A stretch of DNA of 64,000 nt from Megalobrama amblycephala (GCF_018812025.1 NC_063052.1:16330186-16394185); one strand, 5' to 3'; positions 11,972 through 24,455 are shown, counted from the first letter of the stretch. Numbers and translations: made by a program. The notes: a model not told the origin generated them from the letters alone.

Positions 11972-14469
11972 CCCCCAGGGGTCTGAGGCTGATTTGAGGT
12001 CTGGAGAAGTTTTGACATGCCCTGACATTTGTGCTTTTTTCAGTTGTTCATAAACATATTAAAGGTCCCGTTTTTCGTGGTTTTTTGAAGCTTTGATTTT
12101 GTTTATAGTGTGCAATATAACATGTGTTCATGTTTCGCGTGTAAAAAAACACAGTATTTTTCACATAATTTACTTATCTGTATACCGCTGTTTCCACTGT
12201 CATAAAAACGGGCTGATGACTTCCTTGTTCTATGAAGTCCCTCCTTCAGAAATACGTAATGAGTTCTGATTGTGCCAGCGGTTCCTGTGTTGTGATTCGA
12301 CAGCAGCTTAGCGAACCCAGAGCCATAGAGAGAGCGCACCTTGCCCAGAAAGGTCACGCCTTTTACCATAACGTGTGCTGCACATAGTTTTACATGTGGA
12401 TTATTGTGGTGTTGTGCCGAATGAACACAAAAGACAATAATTCCCGAGAGACTGAACTCTTTAATCTCCACAAGCAGCAACAGAAAATGTACAACGTTAG
12501 CACTCACTCAGAAGAGTACCTCATACGGAAAACAGCCATATACATAAACATAGTCCCCTCTTGTGACCATTATGTGCACTGCAGTCCAACATTAACTATT
12601 GCAGTAAGGATACCACAATTATAATTTTCGGGAACCGAGTTAAACATAAATTGTAACCATTGATCTCTAAGTACAGCGTCCCTGGGAAAGCCAAACAAAG
12701 GTGATTGGACTGCGGGATGAAAATAACAGCGTTTCGACGACATGGCGACAAACACACTCTACAAACGCAACTCTTGCTCTTCTCCGTGGGAGCGCGACAA
12801 GACCACGCCACCTTTTTTTGTGTATTCCTGTGGGCGGAGGTTAGTCAAACAACTGTTTTAGTGACATCATTAAAGAAGGAAGTAGAGGGATGTAGTCCAA
12901 ACTGGCCGTTCGATGTAGGCGACTTCTGTTAAATAAAATATCTCGCTTGGCATTGAACTTTGAGCTTTAAAATTTTACAGATTTTATTTATACTCTAACA
13001 GCAACATTACACACTAACTAAAGTTTGAAACATAGGATCACGAAGAACGGGACCTTTAATGACAAAAGTGTCATTACACTGTATTCAGGACAAACTAGGC
13101 TACAATAATATGTGAGGAACATGTATGTACATGTTTGTATTTTTGAAGGAATAACGTTTATGCGTGGTTATTGAAAAAACAAAAAACTTAAGTCACTGAA
13201 ATAAAGCCAAAAAATATATATTAAATCTGTGTTCACAAGACTTCTGGGTATTGGAGGTTGTAGACTAGAGTTTTTGCTTCAAAATGATGTACAAATTATC
13301 ATTCCTACTCCTTCATATAAAACAATAGAGAGATTTAAATTTTCTAAAACATCTTTGGTCAAGAAACACAGTATGCATGGAGGCATGAATAATCATGAAT
13401 AATGGATGATTCTCACCTGAGAAGACAAAAGAATCAGATAAAGAGCTCTAATGACCTGCATAATAATGAGCTCTTTCAGTCAAGTAAGCTGTGAAAAAAC
13501 CCTGTTGATTATGTCTCAAGCTCATCATAATGTAAATCAAACATACCGAAAAAACAGCAATACTGTGAAATGTTATTACAATTTAAAATAATGGTATTCT
13601 ATTATTAAAATATAATGCATTTCTATGATACAAAGTGTCTGAACAGTTATGTTACCTCTATGGCATTTCATATAGGCTTTTAGCTTAAAAGCATGCACAT
13701 TTGGAGAAATATTGATGGATTCTCATGTTTATGTCAATTTTCTATACAGAGGAGTAATATTTATTCAATATTTATTGTTATCACTATGAACGCTGGATAC
13801 TGTGTTTACAATTCATACTTGCAGCCGGAGGGCGCTCTGTACACTTTTAGTCCACAAATGCCAATGCCAAAGAAGAATAGGCAATCCAGGAAATAACAAC
13901 TAACAGAGGCCAGAGATCGCTAACTATGGCTATTCAAAACACTTTTCAAGACAATAAATACACGATTGAGACGATGTATGCATGTATTGACTGAATTTGC
14001 GTCTGAATAGCGCTGACTCCGTGGGCGTGGCCGCATTAGTGGATAATGAGCTGAATCATGGACTTCTGACATGGCTCTCTTTTCATACAGATTACATAAA
14101 CACAGAAGGTTTGTTTTCATTTACACGATTTAAAACCTGACATTTCAACGTCTCTTTAGACACAAGTATAATTTTTTTGTGATTAGTATTCACTAAGTTA
14201 CAATTCATTTTCTGAGAACTATCAGATTGGACTTCGTTCAGAGGGAGACGAGAGATCACGCATCATGTTTGTTTTCTTTATTTTACAAAAATCACAACAT
14301 TTTGTTTTTACTCTGAGTGTACACAAATAAAAGAAAATATTCCACAGATTAAAATGGTGTATAACTCTTAATTGTATGTGCAACACTGACAGAGTATTTT
14401 GAGTCTCTTTCACACTGGTTAGAAAAAAAACGCGGTGATCACGCCGGTGTGACCGTCGACCCCAGAGTG
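11972..14469. mobile_element. piggyBac-like non-autonomous element, copy P0
   Basis: Flanked by TTAA on both sides (11968-11971 and 14470-14473), the target of piggyBac-type transposases. One end reads CCCCCAGGGGTCTGAGG, the other inverted CACTCTGGGGTCGACGG. Without the nested insertion at 12063-13055 the element is about 1.5 kb. Its interior (for example CATTAGTGGATAATGAGCTG near 14034) recurs at 22880, 41800, 43160, 45130 and 57095. No transposase is encoded. Its ends are diverged, so it is an old copy. Confidence 0.7.
12063..13055. mobile_element. Second piggyBac-like element, nested in P0
   Basis: A 993-base insertion flanked by TTAA (12059-12062, 13056-13059) with terminal inverted repeats AGGTCCCGTTTTTCGTG and CACGAAGAACGGGACCT. 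Interior non-coding. It interrupts P0, so it is younger than P0. Confidence 0.75.
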
Positions 14470-14558
14470 TTAATTTATGTCTTTAAAGAATATTATGTGA
14501 TCATGATATGTGTTTTATGGGTTTATTTATATTTGATGTGGATTTTGGGTGTGAGTTG

Positions 14559-15000
14559 ATGTAGTACTCAAGCACGGTAAAATTTAATACTCCCCCTGAT
14601 TTTTGTAAACGGTTGGCTCTAATAGGGGAGGAGCCAACAGTATAAAAGAGTATCTGAAGATTCATTCAGTGTCTTTTGGTAGGCCGATGGGTGAGCGTGC
14701 AGTTGTAGTGCCGCAAACGATTTAACCCTTTAATTCCCTCTGTGAAACAGTGTATTGTGGATACGTTATCGCATTGTTTATTTGGTTATTTATTTATTTA
14801 ATTTTTGGTTTTGCCGGTGGAAGAGTTAACTATTATTGAGCAGCTGTGGACTCCCTTGTATACTGCACACTTCTATATTAAAACACCTATTTTTTTTGCA
14901 CATTACTGCTTTGCGAGTTGGGCCATCATTTCTGTTTTTCCAACTTGGACCATAACACGTCCAGGGAGTGGGTTGACAAAATCCACTTCCCTACACGCTA
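14559..15000 (+). mobile_element. Possible solo LTR
   Basis: A compact promoter-like arrangement: GGAGGAGCCAACAGTATAAA (TATA at about 14640) and, downstream, ATATTAAAACACC and a CA-rich end near ACTTCCCTACAC. The layout resembles a U3-R-U5 unit, but I could not define target duplications, so the call is weak. Confidence 0.25.
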
Positions 15001-15295
15001 TTTATCACACTTTTTTTAAATAATAGTGTACACACAGCACTCACTGATAGAAAAACTGTTTTACTGTATATTTACTGTATACTGATATTTTTGTATGAAC
15101 TGTGCTTTACTTAAATAGAGTACCCCAGTATCTCAGACAGATTAACAATATTTACTTGGAATTGTCTTATTAAAAGATATTATGCTTTGTATTCCAAAAC
15201 ATTATAATCTTTCCAAACTACGCAGTAAAATCCCCAGTTAAATCAACTCTGCTCAGAGCACATATGGTCCCTCTCTAAATAGTGTTAAAGTAACA

Positions 15296-15471
15296 GAGTT
15301 AAAGTTAATGAGATAATTAAGCAATTAATAAGGCTGTGACTGAAGTCAGTTGTAGTTCTTGTGTTTCTCTTTTCTTCACTGATTCTGCTTGTTGACAGCA
15401 GGTGTTCATCACTAATGCACAATCATCACTTAATTCATTGTTTAATTATCTCATTAACTTTAACTCTGCTT
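15296..15471. repeat. Short inverted-repeat element
   Basis: CAGAGTTAAAGTTAATGAG at the left is matched by its inverse CTCATTAACTTTAACTCTG at the right, about 130 bases apart. This is a small foldback element without coding capacity. The next bases (15478-15515) match the 5' intron of lectin gene C near 37432. Confidence 0.6.
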
Positions 15472-15939
15472 CAGTTTTTGAAACTAACCTGCCTCCTTTC
15501 TTTGGATTTTAAATGCCTTTGTGTCAGGGGTGGCTGTGTTTACACAACATCATTTTCAGCTACAAACAGAAAACCTTTTATGTATTTTGGTGGCCTAAAA
15601 ATGCAAACTTTTGAAAACAGGTTTCAAAGTGCAAGTTTCTGAAAACGGTACCATTGTCATCTCTGTGTAAGCTGTGAAAACGGTGACGTCATGCGCATGT
15701 GTATTACGTGCTTAGTCTATACCCCTTATTTGTCGATGCAGATTTATCAAAATGTGCAAGACTTCCGATTTATTAGCTGCTCTAAGAAAATAATGAGAAG
15801 AATATCAAAGTGAAAACTATAAAAATAAGGTGAATAGGAATGCACATTTGGCGTGAATACTCTGTATAAGAACACGTATGCGAAGGCATGTAATCTTTCT
15901 TTACAAAGTGACATCGCCAACTACTTGTCTTGTCAACTT

Positions 15940-16463
15940 GATTCTTGTTGAATGTTCTTTTGTTATTATTGCATTGAAATGAGGGCAACAAGACACTTCT
16001 AGACTCCTATATACTATATCTTTACACCCTAATTTATCCAACTAAAATGTAATTTTATTAGTAAAACCTCCATTGCATATCATGCTCTCAAAGAAACACC
16101 ACTAACAGATTCTTCACTAACAAGGCCTTCTTTATGTCAGAACAGTTGTTATTAATCAAAAGTGATTGGTATAGTGGTTTGTTCAATTAATAGTACATGT
16201 TGTATTAAATTAAAAATTTATTCAATAGCCAATTTAGTGATATAGTATAACTGAGAGCTTCAGTACATTCCATAAGACTGAAAGATTGCCACCTAATGAA
16301 ACTCATTGTGCAATAAGTAACTGTGATGTTTTAATGTAATTTAATCTAGCTGCTCTTAATTATCAACAAACTCACTTGGTTTATTATTTTGTGTTTTTGT
16401 GAAGTACGAATGTGACATTTACTATAATGGTTTTGTGAAAGGAAACATAAGCAGCACAGCTAC

Positions 16464-16495
<32 letters not shown>

Positions 16496-16663
16496 ACAAA
16501 AAGATGTTACAAGTGTGAGTTTTGTGCCAATAGTTTTGAAAATGTATCACTAGTGAAAGTGATACCAAATTGATTTAAAAACTGTAGTCAACAAATTCCT
16601 TTTTTTTTTTTTAACATTCTAATTATAACATTACCCTGGTGTAGAGAGAGCATAAACATTCAA
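15940..16663 (-). repeat. Duplicated 5'-intron segment of a lost lectin copy
   Basis: Closely matches the 5' intron of gene A from 4330 onward (phrases GCAACAAGACACTTCTAGAC, CATTGCATATCATGCTCTC). It lies downstream of the orphan promoter but ends without a signal-peptide exon. Confidence 0.65.
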
Positions 16664-16668
16664 CTCAC

Positions 16669-16965
16669 CTGGAATTCATCAATGTATCAACCTCACAGAA
16701 GACCTTCACAATTCAGTTATCTGCTTTTAAACAAAATAATAAATTTGTATATAATAAATGGAATTAATATTTTTATAAACAATTGCTAGATTTGTTATTT
16801 ATCCAATATATTATTAATATGAGGAATATTATGCATTCAAAACATTTCAAACCAAAAATGTGCTATTAAACATAGATATGAATATTAATACATACCAGCA
16901 GTCTGTGAAGAGGGTCTAGTTGAATAATATTGTGCTCAGAAATGATGCTCCATTTATTGTTGAAT
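16669..16965 (-). promoter_or_regulatory. Orphan lectin promoter and 5' exons
   Basis: Contains both non-coding exons of the lectin family: exon 1 ends at a consensus donor (CTG then GTATGTATT, 16896) and exon 2 spans 16720-16669 with intact acceptor and donor. The TATA-like segment (near 16950-16960) has one change from the gene A version. No signal-peptide exon follows downstream before the gene A unit, so the transcript has no obvious lectin to encode unless it splices more than 12 kb onward into gene A. Confidence 0.55.
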
Positions 16966-17059
16966 TAAGACCCTCCCCATCAAAACTATGAGACCATTAC
17001 TCTCCTTGATACGGGGCTTGGATATTGTGATGCAGCACAATATGAGTTAAACACTCAGA

Positions 17060-17420
17060 AAATGTTTGTACTTGCCTGTGCATATCCTGTAAAAACCCAC
17101 ATTCCAAAGATCTCAAACCAGGGCTTGTATTGACAGAGCTGATCAATAAAGGAGACCTTCCTTTGCTCCACAAACTTTAAGACCTAATGGCTAAATAACA
17201 CCTTTGTGTCCTTAATGTGTAAATCCACAACCTCCGGAAACAGAGATGACCACAGGCCTAAACAGTGACATCCTCCAGGACACCGGCTCTGCCCAGCTAT
17301 GCATTCCAAAGAGCGTTTCTCTTAAACCAGAAGAAACTTCAATGAATTCACTCTCTTTGACAGAAACAGACTCAAAATTGCTGCAGATGATATTAATTAA
17401 ACACCAGTAGGTGCCTTATA
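17060..17420. repeat. Duplicated lectin upstream block, copy 1
   Basis: Near-identical to 50300-50655, including AACACCTTTGTGTCCTTAAT and GTGACATCCTCCAGGACACC. No reading frame of note. It marks the unit duplicated with the promoter. Confidence 0.6.
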
Positions 17421-17422
17421 TA

Positions 17423-17675
17423 CATTTGCAAGAAAAAGTAAGTGAACCACTTGCAGAATCTGTGAAAATGTCAATAATTTTAATAAAATAAGAGAGATCA
17501 TACAAAATGCATATTATTTTTTTATTTAGTACTGTCCTGAGTAAGATGTTTTACATAAAAGATGTTTACATTTAGTTCACTATACAAAAAAAAAAAAGCT
17601 GAATTTATTAAAATAACCCCATTCATAAGTATAAGTACATTGTATAGTATAAGTGTAATGTACATAAGTACATTT
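17423..17675. mobile_element. Left half of a TA-flanked MITE, interrupted
   Basis: Starts after a TA with CATTTGCAAGAAAAAGTAAG, the end of the MITE seen complete at 50657-51277. It breaks off where the GGTAAC element begins. The right half reappears at 24088-24241. Confidence 0.6.
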
Positions 17676-20065
17676 GGTAACACTTTACAATAACAGTACA
17701 TGAATAACCATGAATTAATACCTAAATTAATAGTTACTTCAACATGAACTCATGATTAGTTAAGATATGAACTAATCATGAACTAATGAAGAGTGATCCT
17801 TAACTACGACAGGAGTCATAAGGATTCATGCATGAAAACAGCAGCCTTAACTACGCATTAATACATGTTTGATAATTAATGCATTAATTAACATTTAGGG
17901 GTAAACTAAATAAATCAGCCTCCATAAGAGTAAACAAGAAGTACTCTGAATTTGAATTAAACGTGATTTAATACTGTCATAATTTACACTGTAATATCAT
18001 AATCTGCCATCTGCAGCTTTGTGACAAATAATTGCAATGGCACATGATTATTTAGCCATTAATTACATAGATGTGTCTAATCAAATGTGGAAAATAGACT
18101 AACTACCACTAATAAATTTAATTTGATCTAAACTGTTTTCTGATTTTTACAGTTCATTTATATTTAGTCATAGCTAAATAGTCATAGTTTATTCCCGGAA
18201 CTAAAGTATGTAGGGTTTGTTTCTGGTGGGACACTCATTAGTGGCGCACGCTAGGTGTTCTCTTGGCGCGTTTGTTGTGTTGCTGGCATTTTAAACTAAT
18301 AAATGTTGACTGCTTTGGTAAGCCGAATTAATAATTAAAGACATATTTACATGTATGTTTTATTGGGATTTTCAGGAGGTTATGTGCAGTTATTAACTGT
18401 ATTTGTATTTTTGTCGTTTAAATGTATATGCTTTGATTAGCATTAGCTTGCGGACGCGCGCTATTTTACATGTAAATGTGCCTTATGTGTGTCTTTACAG
18501 GTATGTTTATGGCTTGCTTTCAAGTCCATATATGTTTAATTATATAAATAAAAATAAAATACAAATACTTTTTTATTTTAGTTTTTTGTACCGGGGTGTA
18601 AAGGAATAAGAATGGCACTCTATAGTGTTTATTCATATATTAGTTAATGATGTGTGATATGTGCATCATGTCATGACTTTACTTGAGGGGGCACATCATA
18701 ATTAACTCATTATTAACTAACACCCAGGTCTTTAACTGTCGAGGATGGAGTAACAGTACATCCTTCTAAATGCAGATTGTAGTCTGAGAGATTCTGTGTA
18801 CAGGTTTTTGGTCCAATAAGTAATATATCAGTCTTATCTGAATTTAATAGAAGAAAATTACTAGTCATCCAATGTTTTACTTCTTTAACACACTCTGTCA
18901 GTTTGGATAATTTAGAGATTTCATCTGGTCGTGATGAGATATATAACTGAGTATCATCGGCATAGCAGTGAAAACTAATTCCATGTTTTACTTGAGGGGG
19001 CACAATCATAATTAATTCTGAACTGAATAATGCATTATTAACAATCTAGTAACTACTATTAACTAACAAGTAACTCTGATGAATGAATTAGTAAGTAATA
19101 GAGCTCAGTTAAAGGTGGTAGTTCACTATTAACTAATCAGTAACTACTGTGTTTTTTTTTTCATTCCTCCCAGAGAACTACTAAGAACTACTATATAGAT
19201 GTTTGTAATTAATGTGAATAATGAATAATGTATAATTAATTCTAAAGTAAAGGTCATGGTAACCCACTAGTAATGACTGAAGTATTACCAAATACTTAAG
19301 AAGGAATTACTAATTATTTGGATCAGTATTCTAAAGTGAAAAACATGATAACTCTCTAGTAACTACTGGAGTCACTGTAAACTTTTGAGGTTTTTGTAAA
19401 GTATTGGATAGTAATAACTCAAGAGTTACTATATAACTCTAAAGTAAGTACTTCTTATTTGTATCAGTATTCTAAAGTGAAGATCATAGTAACCCACTAG
19501 TAATTACTTAAGTGTTACTACATCCTTATAAAGGAACTACTATTTATTTGGATCAGTATTCTAAAGTGAAGATCATTTTAACCCACTAGTAATTACTTAA
19601 GTGTTACCAAATATATCATAAGGAATTACTGTACAAAACATGCAAAAACATCAAAAGTTTACAGTGACTCCAGTGGTTACTAGAGAGTTATCATGTTTTT
19701 CACTTTAGAATACTGATCCAAATAATTAGTAATTCCTTCTTAAGTATTTGGTAATACTTCAGTCATTACTAGTGGGTTACCAAGGACTTTACTTTAGAAT
19801 TAATTATACTTTATGCAACATTCATGTTAATTATGAACCTGTATATAGTAGTTCTTAGTAGTTCTCTGGGAGGAATGAAAAAAAACAGTAGTTACTGATT
19901 AGTTAATAGTGAACTACCACCTTCAACTGAGCTCTATTACTTACTAATTCATTAATCGGAGTTTATTGTTAGTTAATAGTAGTTACTAGAGTGTTAATAC
20001 TGCATTACTCGTTTGTTCCTGTGTAGTTATTCATTAATGAAGGATCAGTATTCTAAAGTGTTACC
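17676..20065. mobile_element. GGTAACACTTTA foldback element
   Basis: Ends are inverted GGTAACACTTTA. Long internal arms pair over about 380 bases: 19013-19400 against 19640-20020, sharing phrases such as TTCATTCCTCCCAGAGAAC and GATCAGTATTCTAAAGTG with their inverses. The loop (19400-19640) repeats short versions of the same phrases. This kind of non-autonomous DNA element is very common in fish. It carries an L2 fragment in its left part. Confidence 0.7.
18713..19012 (-). pseudogene. L2-type LINE reverse transcriptase fragment
   Basis: About 98 residues of open frame with the reverse transcriptase core GISFHCYADDTQLYIS, including the YADD metal-binding motif, then SDKTDILLIGPK and the VKDLGV block. 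It is a fragment from the middle of ORF2, with neither endonuclease nor 3' UTR. Similar segments (ACTTGAGGGGGCAC) on both sides may be the duplicated target. Confidence 0.85.
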
Positions 20066-20954
20066 GTTTATTCTAGCATTTTGTTATATATTTACTTCTG
20101 TATATTTTGTGTTGTATTCAGATGTATTTTTTGTTCTCTGCTCTCTTTTTCTTCCTCCATCATAACAGGTGCTCTGACTGACCAGCTGTATTCAGTTCAT
20201 CGTTCTTTCTTGTTTTGGGGAATGAAAGTGGAGGGAGCCATTTTCTCCTGTTTATGGTTACAGGGAGAGAGGGAAGATTTATGTCATTTATTTATTTTTG
20301 GATTATTTTTCTCCAGGTAATTTAGAGAGATTTTTGGGTTAGTTAGTTTTTTTTGCTTTGTTTGTTATTTTGGCCAAGCTCTTCCCTGAAGCTATTGCCT
20401 GTATTTTCATTATTATTCTTTTTGATATTAATATTTGTGATATGGTTTTTGTCAATTTTTTACTCTTTATAACAGAAAATTTAAAGTTAACATTGGTCGA
20501 ATTGGTGGTTGTGTTCTTGATTCTGGAACAGAAGGTTCAATATCCTTGTTCTGTGTTTTCCTTTTCTTTCTCTTTTTTGAAAAATGTAGTTTATGTATTT
20601 AAAATGTATTTAGTTACCAGCTCCTCAACCCTAGATGGGTAGTAAGACTACACCTCCTCATTATTGTGCATTTTTGATCCAGAAACATGAAATACAACAT
20701 GCAATGCTAAAGTAATTTATTCATGTAGAAAGCAAAGATAAACAAAGATGGGTAAAAGATAGGTGCATTTTAAGAACCATTTCATTCCTTTACTGAATGT
20801 GCACTGAAACTTATCTTTTATCTTAAGAATAAAAGGTGCACAGGTAAAATGAAAACAATGAAAAAAGTGCAACATCAGTATTGCTCAGAAAACATTAGTT
20901 TATTATTTTGCTTATAGGATCAGTGGACTGTGGTGTAACATCATCTCATTCCAC
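20066..20954. repeat. Lectin 3'-flank block, copy 2
   Basis: Begins TTTATTCTAGCATTTTG directly after the foldback element and continues to the last exon of gene B. Contains the gene B polyadenylation signal (AATAAA on the minus strand, 20716-20721). Matches blocks near 300, 33655 and 52740. Confidence 0.7.
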
Positions 20955-21667
20955 TTAATCTGCCAATGAAAACAGAACAAACAATCATTAAGGGAACGTA
21001 CACATAGTATAAATAGTACATATAGTACAAATGTCTACACACCATGTCTCTCTTCTTTTATCACTCACCTGCAAACACCTCAACCTCACACAGTGTGAGA
21101 TATTCATTGCGTTCAGGGATAAAAATGTTGACATATTGTCCCTTAATAGGCTTAAACTCAAATGTTTTTGTGTCTCCAGGTGGGATGGACTCAACAGTCG
21201 CAGCCCTGTGAAGAAACACAGTAACAGAGAAATAGAGAGGGGCGAATCAAAACGGCATGAATCATATGAAATATACTTCTGTCAAAGGCAAGTTTGTATT
21301 AAAAGGATTTATTCAAAGTAATTTTACCTTATTTACTCATTTTCTAACCATTTGTGTAAGTATCAAGAGAGAGACAAAACTTACAGCTCATTATTGTTGC
21401 CATTATTTTCCAGGCTGTTGCCGATACGGATCTGAGCACCATTTATTCTCTGTGCATAACCATCTCCACGATTAGTGATGCTAACTCTGGTTACCTCGTA
21501 GACTTCCAACAAGTCAACTCTCCACCAGGGGTCTTTTTCATCTTTAGTATGACTGCATGATCCCTGTTTGCGAATTGAATTCCTGTTGCCATCGATAGCT
21601 TTTTGAGCAGCTGCTAATTGATCGTATGTGGAAGACTGGACAGCTGTGGCTCCAAGAGCAAGATTCC
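20955..21667 (-). pseudogene. Gene B: F-type lectin, second domain only
   Basis: Holds exons 21667-21385 and 21205-21069 (domain 2) and 20959-20955 (last codon and stop), all with good splice sites and an undamaged frame. Fold signatures [25 protein letters not shown] and CEVEV are present. The motif region reads SCSHT and NRGDGYAQR: the His, Arg and Asp of the fucose motif remain, but the usual vicinal cysteine pair is Gly-Tyr. No signal peptide, domain 1 or linker is found upstream; a repeat begins 26 bases above the first exon and the duplicated block ends at 24051. The unit is a partial copy, nearly identical to the matching part of gene D. Without a promoter it is probably not expressed, though the exons are clean. 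Confidence 0.75.
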
Positions 21668-21692
21668 CTGTTTAACATAAAATAATAAAAAA

Positions 21693-24051
21693 TAACATAT
21701 CCCTTTCGAAAGGGAACGAGACTCTGCGCTTGAAACTGCGCTATGGGGAACGTCACTCATGACTCGTGTTCGAAATGCCAAAAATCACAACACTCCAATC
21801 CTATTGGCCGGCGACAGCCTATGACGTCAAACTGCGCGAACCGTGACGTATAAAGGGAGCGTCTGAGGAAGCAGTCAACAGCCTTTCGTCTTTTCGGTAC
21901 AGTTTTGTTCGTGCCATTGTTTCTCAAACTCCGGTAGGAAATTACTTCTTTTTTGTCTGCAAACGTTCAGGAGAATGTGTTCATCCGTGTCCCCTGGGTT
22001 TGACACTTGATGTACACGTTTCTGGCGTTTTTCTGTCTGGAGAGGAGCGAACGCATAGATGTTGCTTGAGGGCGCCGTCTATTTGTGTTTGTCTATTATT
22101 CACTGCGAGCGTCTCTTCTGTTTGGACGCTCTGTTCTCGTTTGACACTCTTTCCGAGGGAGGAGGTGTCTGCATCTGTGCCTGTGATTCTAGCCCCGTGT
22201 GTGCTGAGGCAATACGGCGGCTGCAGTCATAGGGCTCGCAGGTGAGCTCGTTGGGAAGTCTGAGAGAATTATACTTTCTCTCGGCTTCCCGGGGCTGACG
22301 AGGGTGTATTGTTAGATGATTGTGACGTCCGTGTTTGATGTCGCCGCTTCCAACAGCGACCGCTCCTCTGGCTGCTGGGTATGTGAGCCGCTGTGTTTTT
22401 GGGACGCGCTTTTCGGCAGGCTGCAGCTGCCGTGAGTGTGCGTTAAGAAAGGGGCCGTGCGCGGATGGTTTGACGAACGGTTCCTTTCTGTCCATGAATG
22501 TTGCGCCTCCCATAGACTTTCCATTCTCTCCTGATCTCCGCGTTTGAGATTGGGAGGGCATGGAAAAACCCCTGGCCGTTCAGATTTGGATCTGAGCCAG
22601 ACAGACGGGAGGAGGAAGAAACGAGAGTAATGGGTGATCGACTGTAAACACTGTTGCGTTTGTAATCGATTCCCCAGCTATTTTAAGGGCGATTTATATC
22701 TACCCTCTCCTCTTCTTCTTTCACCTCCAATAAATATATATATATATTTCTACTTGCTCAGGTGTTTTTACAGTTAGGCTGTCGGCTGGCCTTTTTCTAA
22801 GGCCACCTTCTGGCTTGATAGTGAAAGTGCTTTTAGGCTTTAAAGAACTTTTGATTTCTTCCTTCTTCATGCTTTAACCGTGGGCGTGGCCGCATTAGCG
22901 GATAATGAGCTGAATCACGGACTTCTGACATGGCTCTCTTTTCATACAGATTACATAAACACAGAATGTTTGTTTTCGATTTGACTTGCACGATTTGAAA
23001 CCTGACATTTCAACGTTCCTTTAGACATAAGTGTCATTTTTTTTGTCATTAGTAAGTTACAGTTCATTTTCTGAGAACTATCAGATTGGACTTCGTTCAG
23101 AGGGAGATGAGAGATCACGCATCATGTTAGTTTTCTTTATTTTACAAAAAGCACAACATTGTGTTTTTACTCTGAGTGTACACAAATAAAAGAAGACATT
23201 CTATAGTTTCAATTGATATATTACTTATGTCTCTATGACAAGAAATGACGTATTTTAAGTCTGTTTTGCTTTAGTGGCCACTAGCTGACGCCGCGTGCGA
23301 TGGGTAGGCCTTAAGGGCCTCCTGTGGAGCATGCTGGCATTTACCTTTTCAAGGTTTTTCTTTCTTACTATTTTTACTGAAGCAGTAAAATGATTTCTGT
23401 CGCTGGCTGGCCGGGGCTCGGGCTGACTGATGACCTCCTTTTGTAGTCGGTCTGTTTAGCCCGAACCTTGATAACACTGCCATGAGCTGATGCCACGTGT
23501 CTGCTGAGGTTATAGGCCCATGGGGCCTTCTTTAGCGCGTGATGGCGTACGCTGTACTCCTCTTTCTTAAAGAGTTGAAAGGTGCTTTTACCGAGTACAC
23601 TGCTCGTTGGATTGTGTTGGACGAGCTGTTTTCATGGGCACTCACAGCTACTTAATTACTTGGTGGTCATGCTTCCAGCATGCTATGTTTCAGGTGCTTG
23701 GCCTTACGGGCCATCCCGGAATATCGCCTCATGTGTTGAGTTTCTGTGGAATGCTTAGTTCATTTTAAGAACTCTAGTTATGTTGTAGGCCCTTTGTTCC
23801 GGCCTCCATGACTATGTGGCCACAGTACTGGCTGTCTGTTAGGTTGAGCTTCGTACTTCCCTCTGGGTTGACTGTGTAATTGTGCTTAGCTACCTAAGCT
23901 AGTCATTGGTTGTAGACTTCTGTGAAGTCTCCCGTTCAGACTGGCCCCAGGCTGGTTTGTGCTCCCCTGTACCAGCGTTCTCTAGCGCACAGCCTCCTAA
24001 GCGCTTTTATCAGAAGCTGAGTAGATCCTAGGATGAGTGGTTGTACTCCCC
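21693..24051. mobile_element. Long-inverted-repeat element, truncated copy
   Basis: Begins CCCTTTCGAAAGGGAACGAG. The first 190 bases, with GTGACGTATAAAGGGAGCG as a TATA-like box, form the left terminal repeat of the element seen complete at 56154-59090. The interior includes a piece of the P0-type piggyBac-like element (22870-23260). It ends abruptly at 24051, losing the right terminal repeat. Short frames at 22000-22560 on both strands have no recognisable domain. Its class is uncertain; a DIRS-like origin is possible because the DIRS end at 38343 shares the style of sequence. Confidence 0.55.
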
Positions 24052-24087
24052 TCAATACGAGAGTAAAATGAATGAATAGTTTAGTTT

Positions 24088-24241
24088 AGTTCACAAGACA
24101 AAAAAAAAAAAAGCTGAATTTATTAAAATAACCCCATTCATAAGTATAAGTATAAGTACATTGTACAGTGTAAGTGTAATGTACATAAGTACATTTTCAC
24201 AGATTCTGCAAGTGGCTTCACTTACTTTTTTCTTGCAACTG
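24088..24241. mobile_element. Right half of TA-flanked MITE
   Basis: Ends with CTTTTTTCTTGCAACTG before TA, matching the right end of the MITE at 50657-51277. Its first 95 bases also repeat the last part of the left half at 17583-17675. Confidence 0.6.
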
Positions 24242-24400
24242 TATACACTATATTGCCCAAACGTTTTGGGATGTCTGCCTTTACATGCACATGAACTGAC
24301 ATGAAATTACCATTCCATTCTTTAGGAGTGGAAAGTGTGTTTGTAACCCTCCAGGGAATGTCTTGTGCCACTTAAGCGGTACAAAAAAAATAATATTTAA
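24242..24400. mobile_element. Tc1/mariner-type end fragment
   Basis: ACTATATTGCCCAAACGTTT followed by GGGATGTCTG resembles the end of a common fish Tc1 family. A fuller piece is at 51278-51470, where it continues with TTGGCCCACCCTTCGCAGC. Confidence 0.5.
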
Positions 24401-24450
24401 CATGTTGAATTTACAATTCAATCCATGTACAAAATCCCAAGCGAAAAATA

Positions 24451-24455
24451 TATGT

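Noticed and set aside
22000..22561. Overlapping frames of 70-153 residues on both strands
   Set aside because: They lie in the terminal and inner part of a repeated element, appear in the second copy with stops and shifts, and show no domain.
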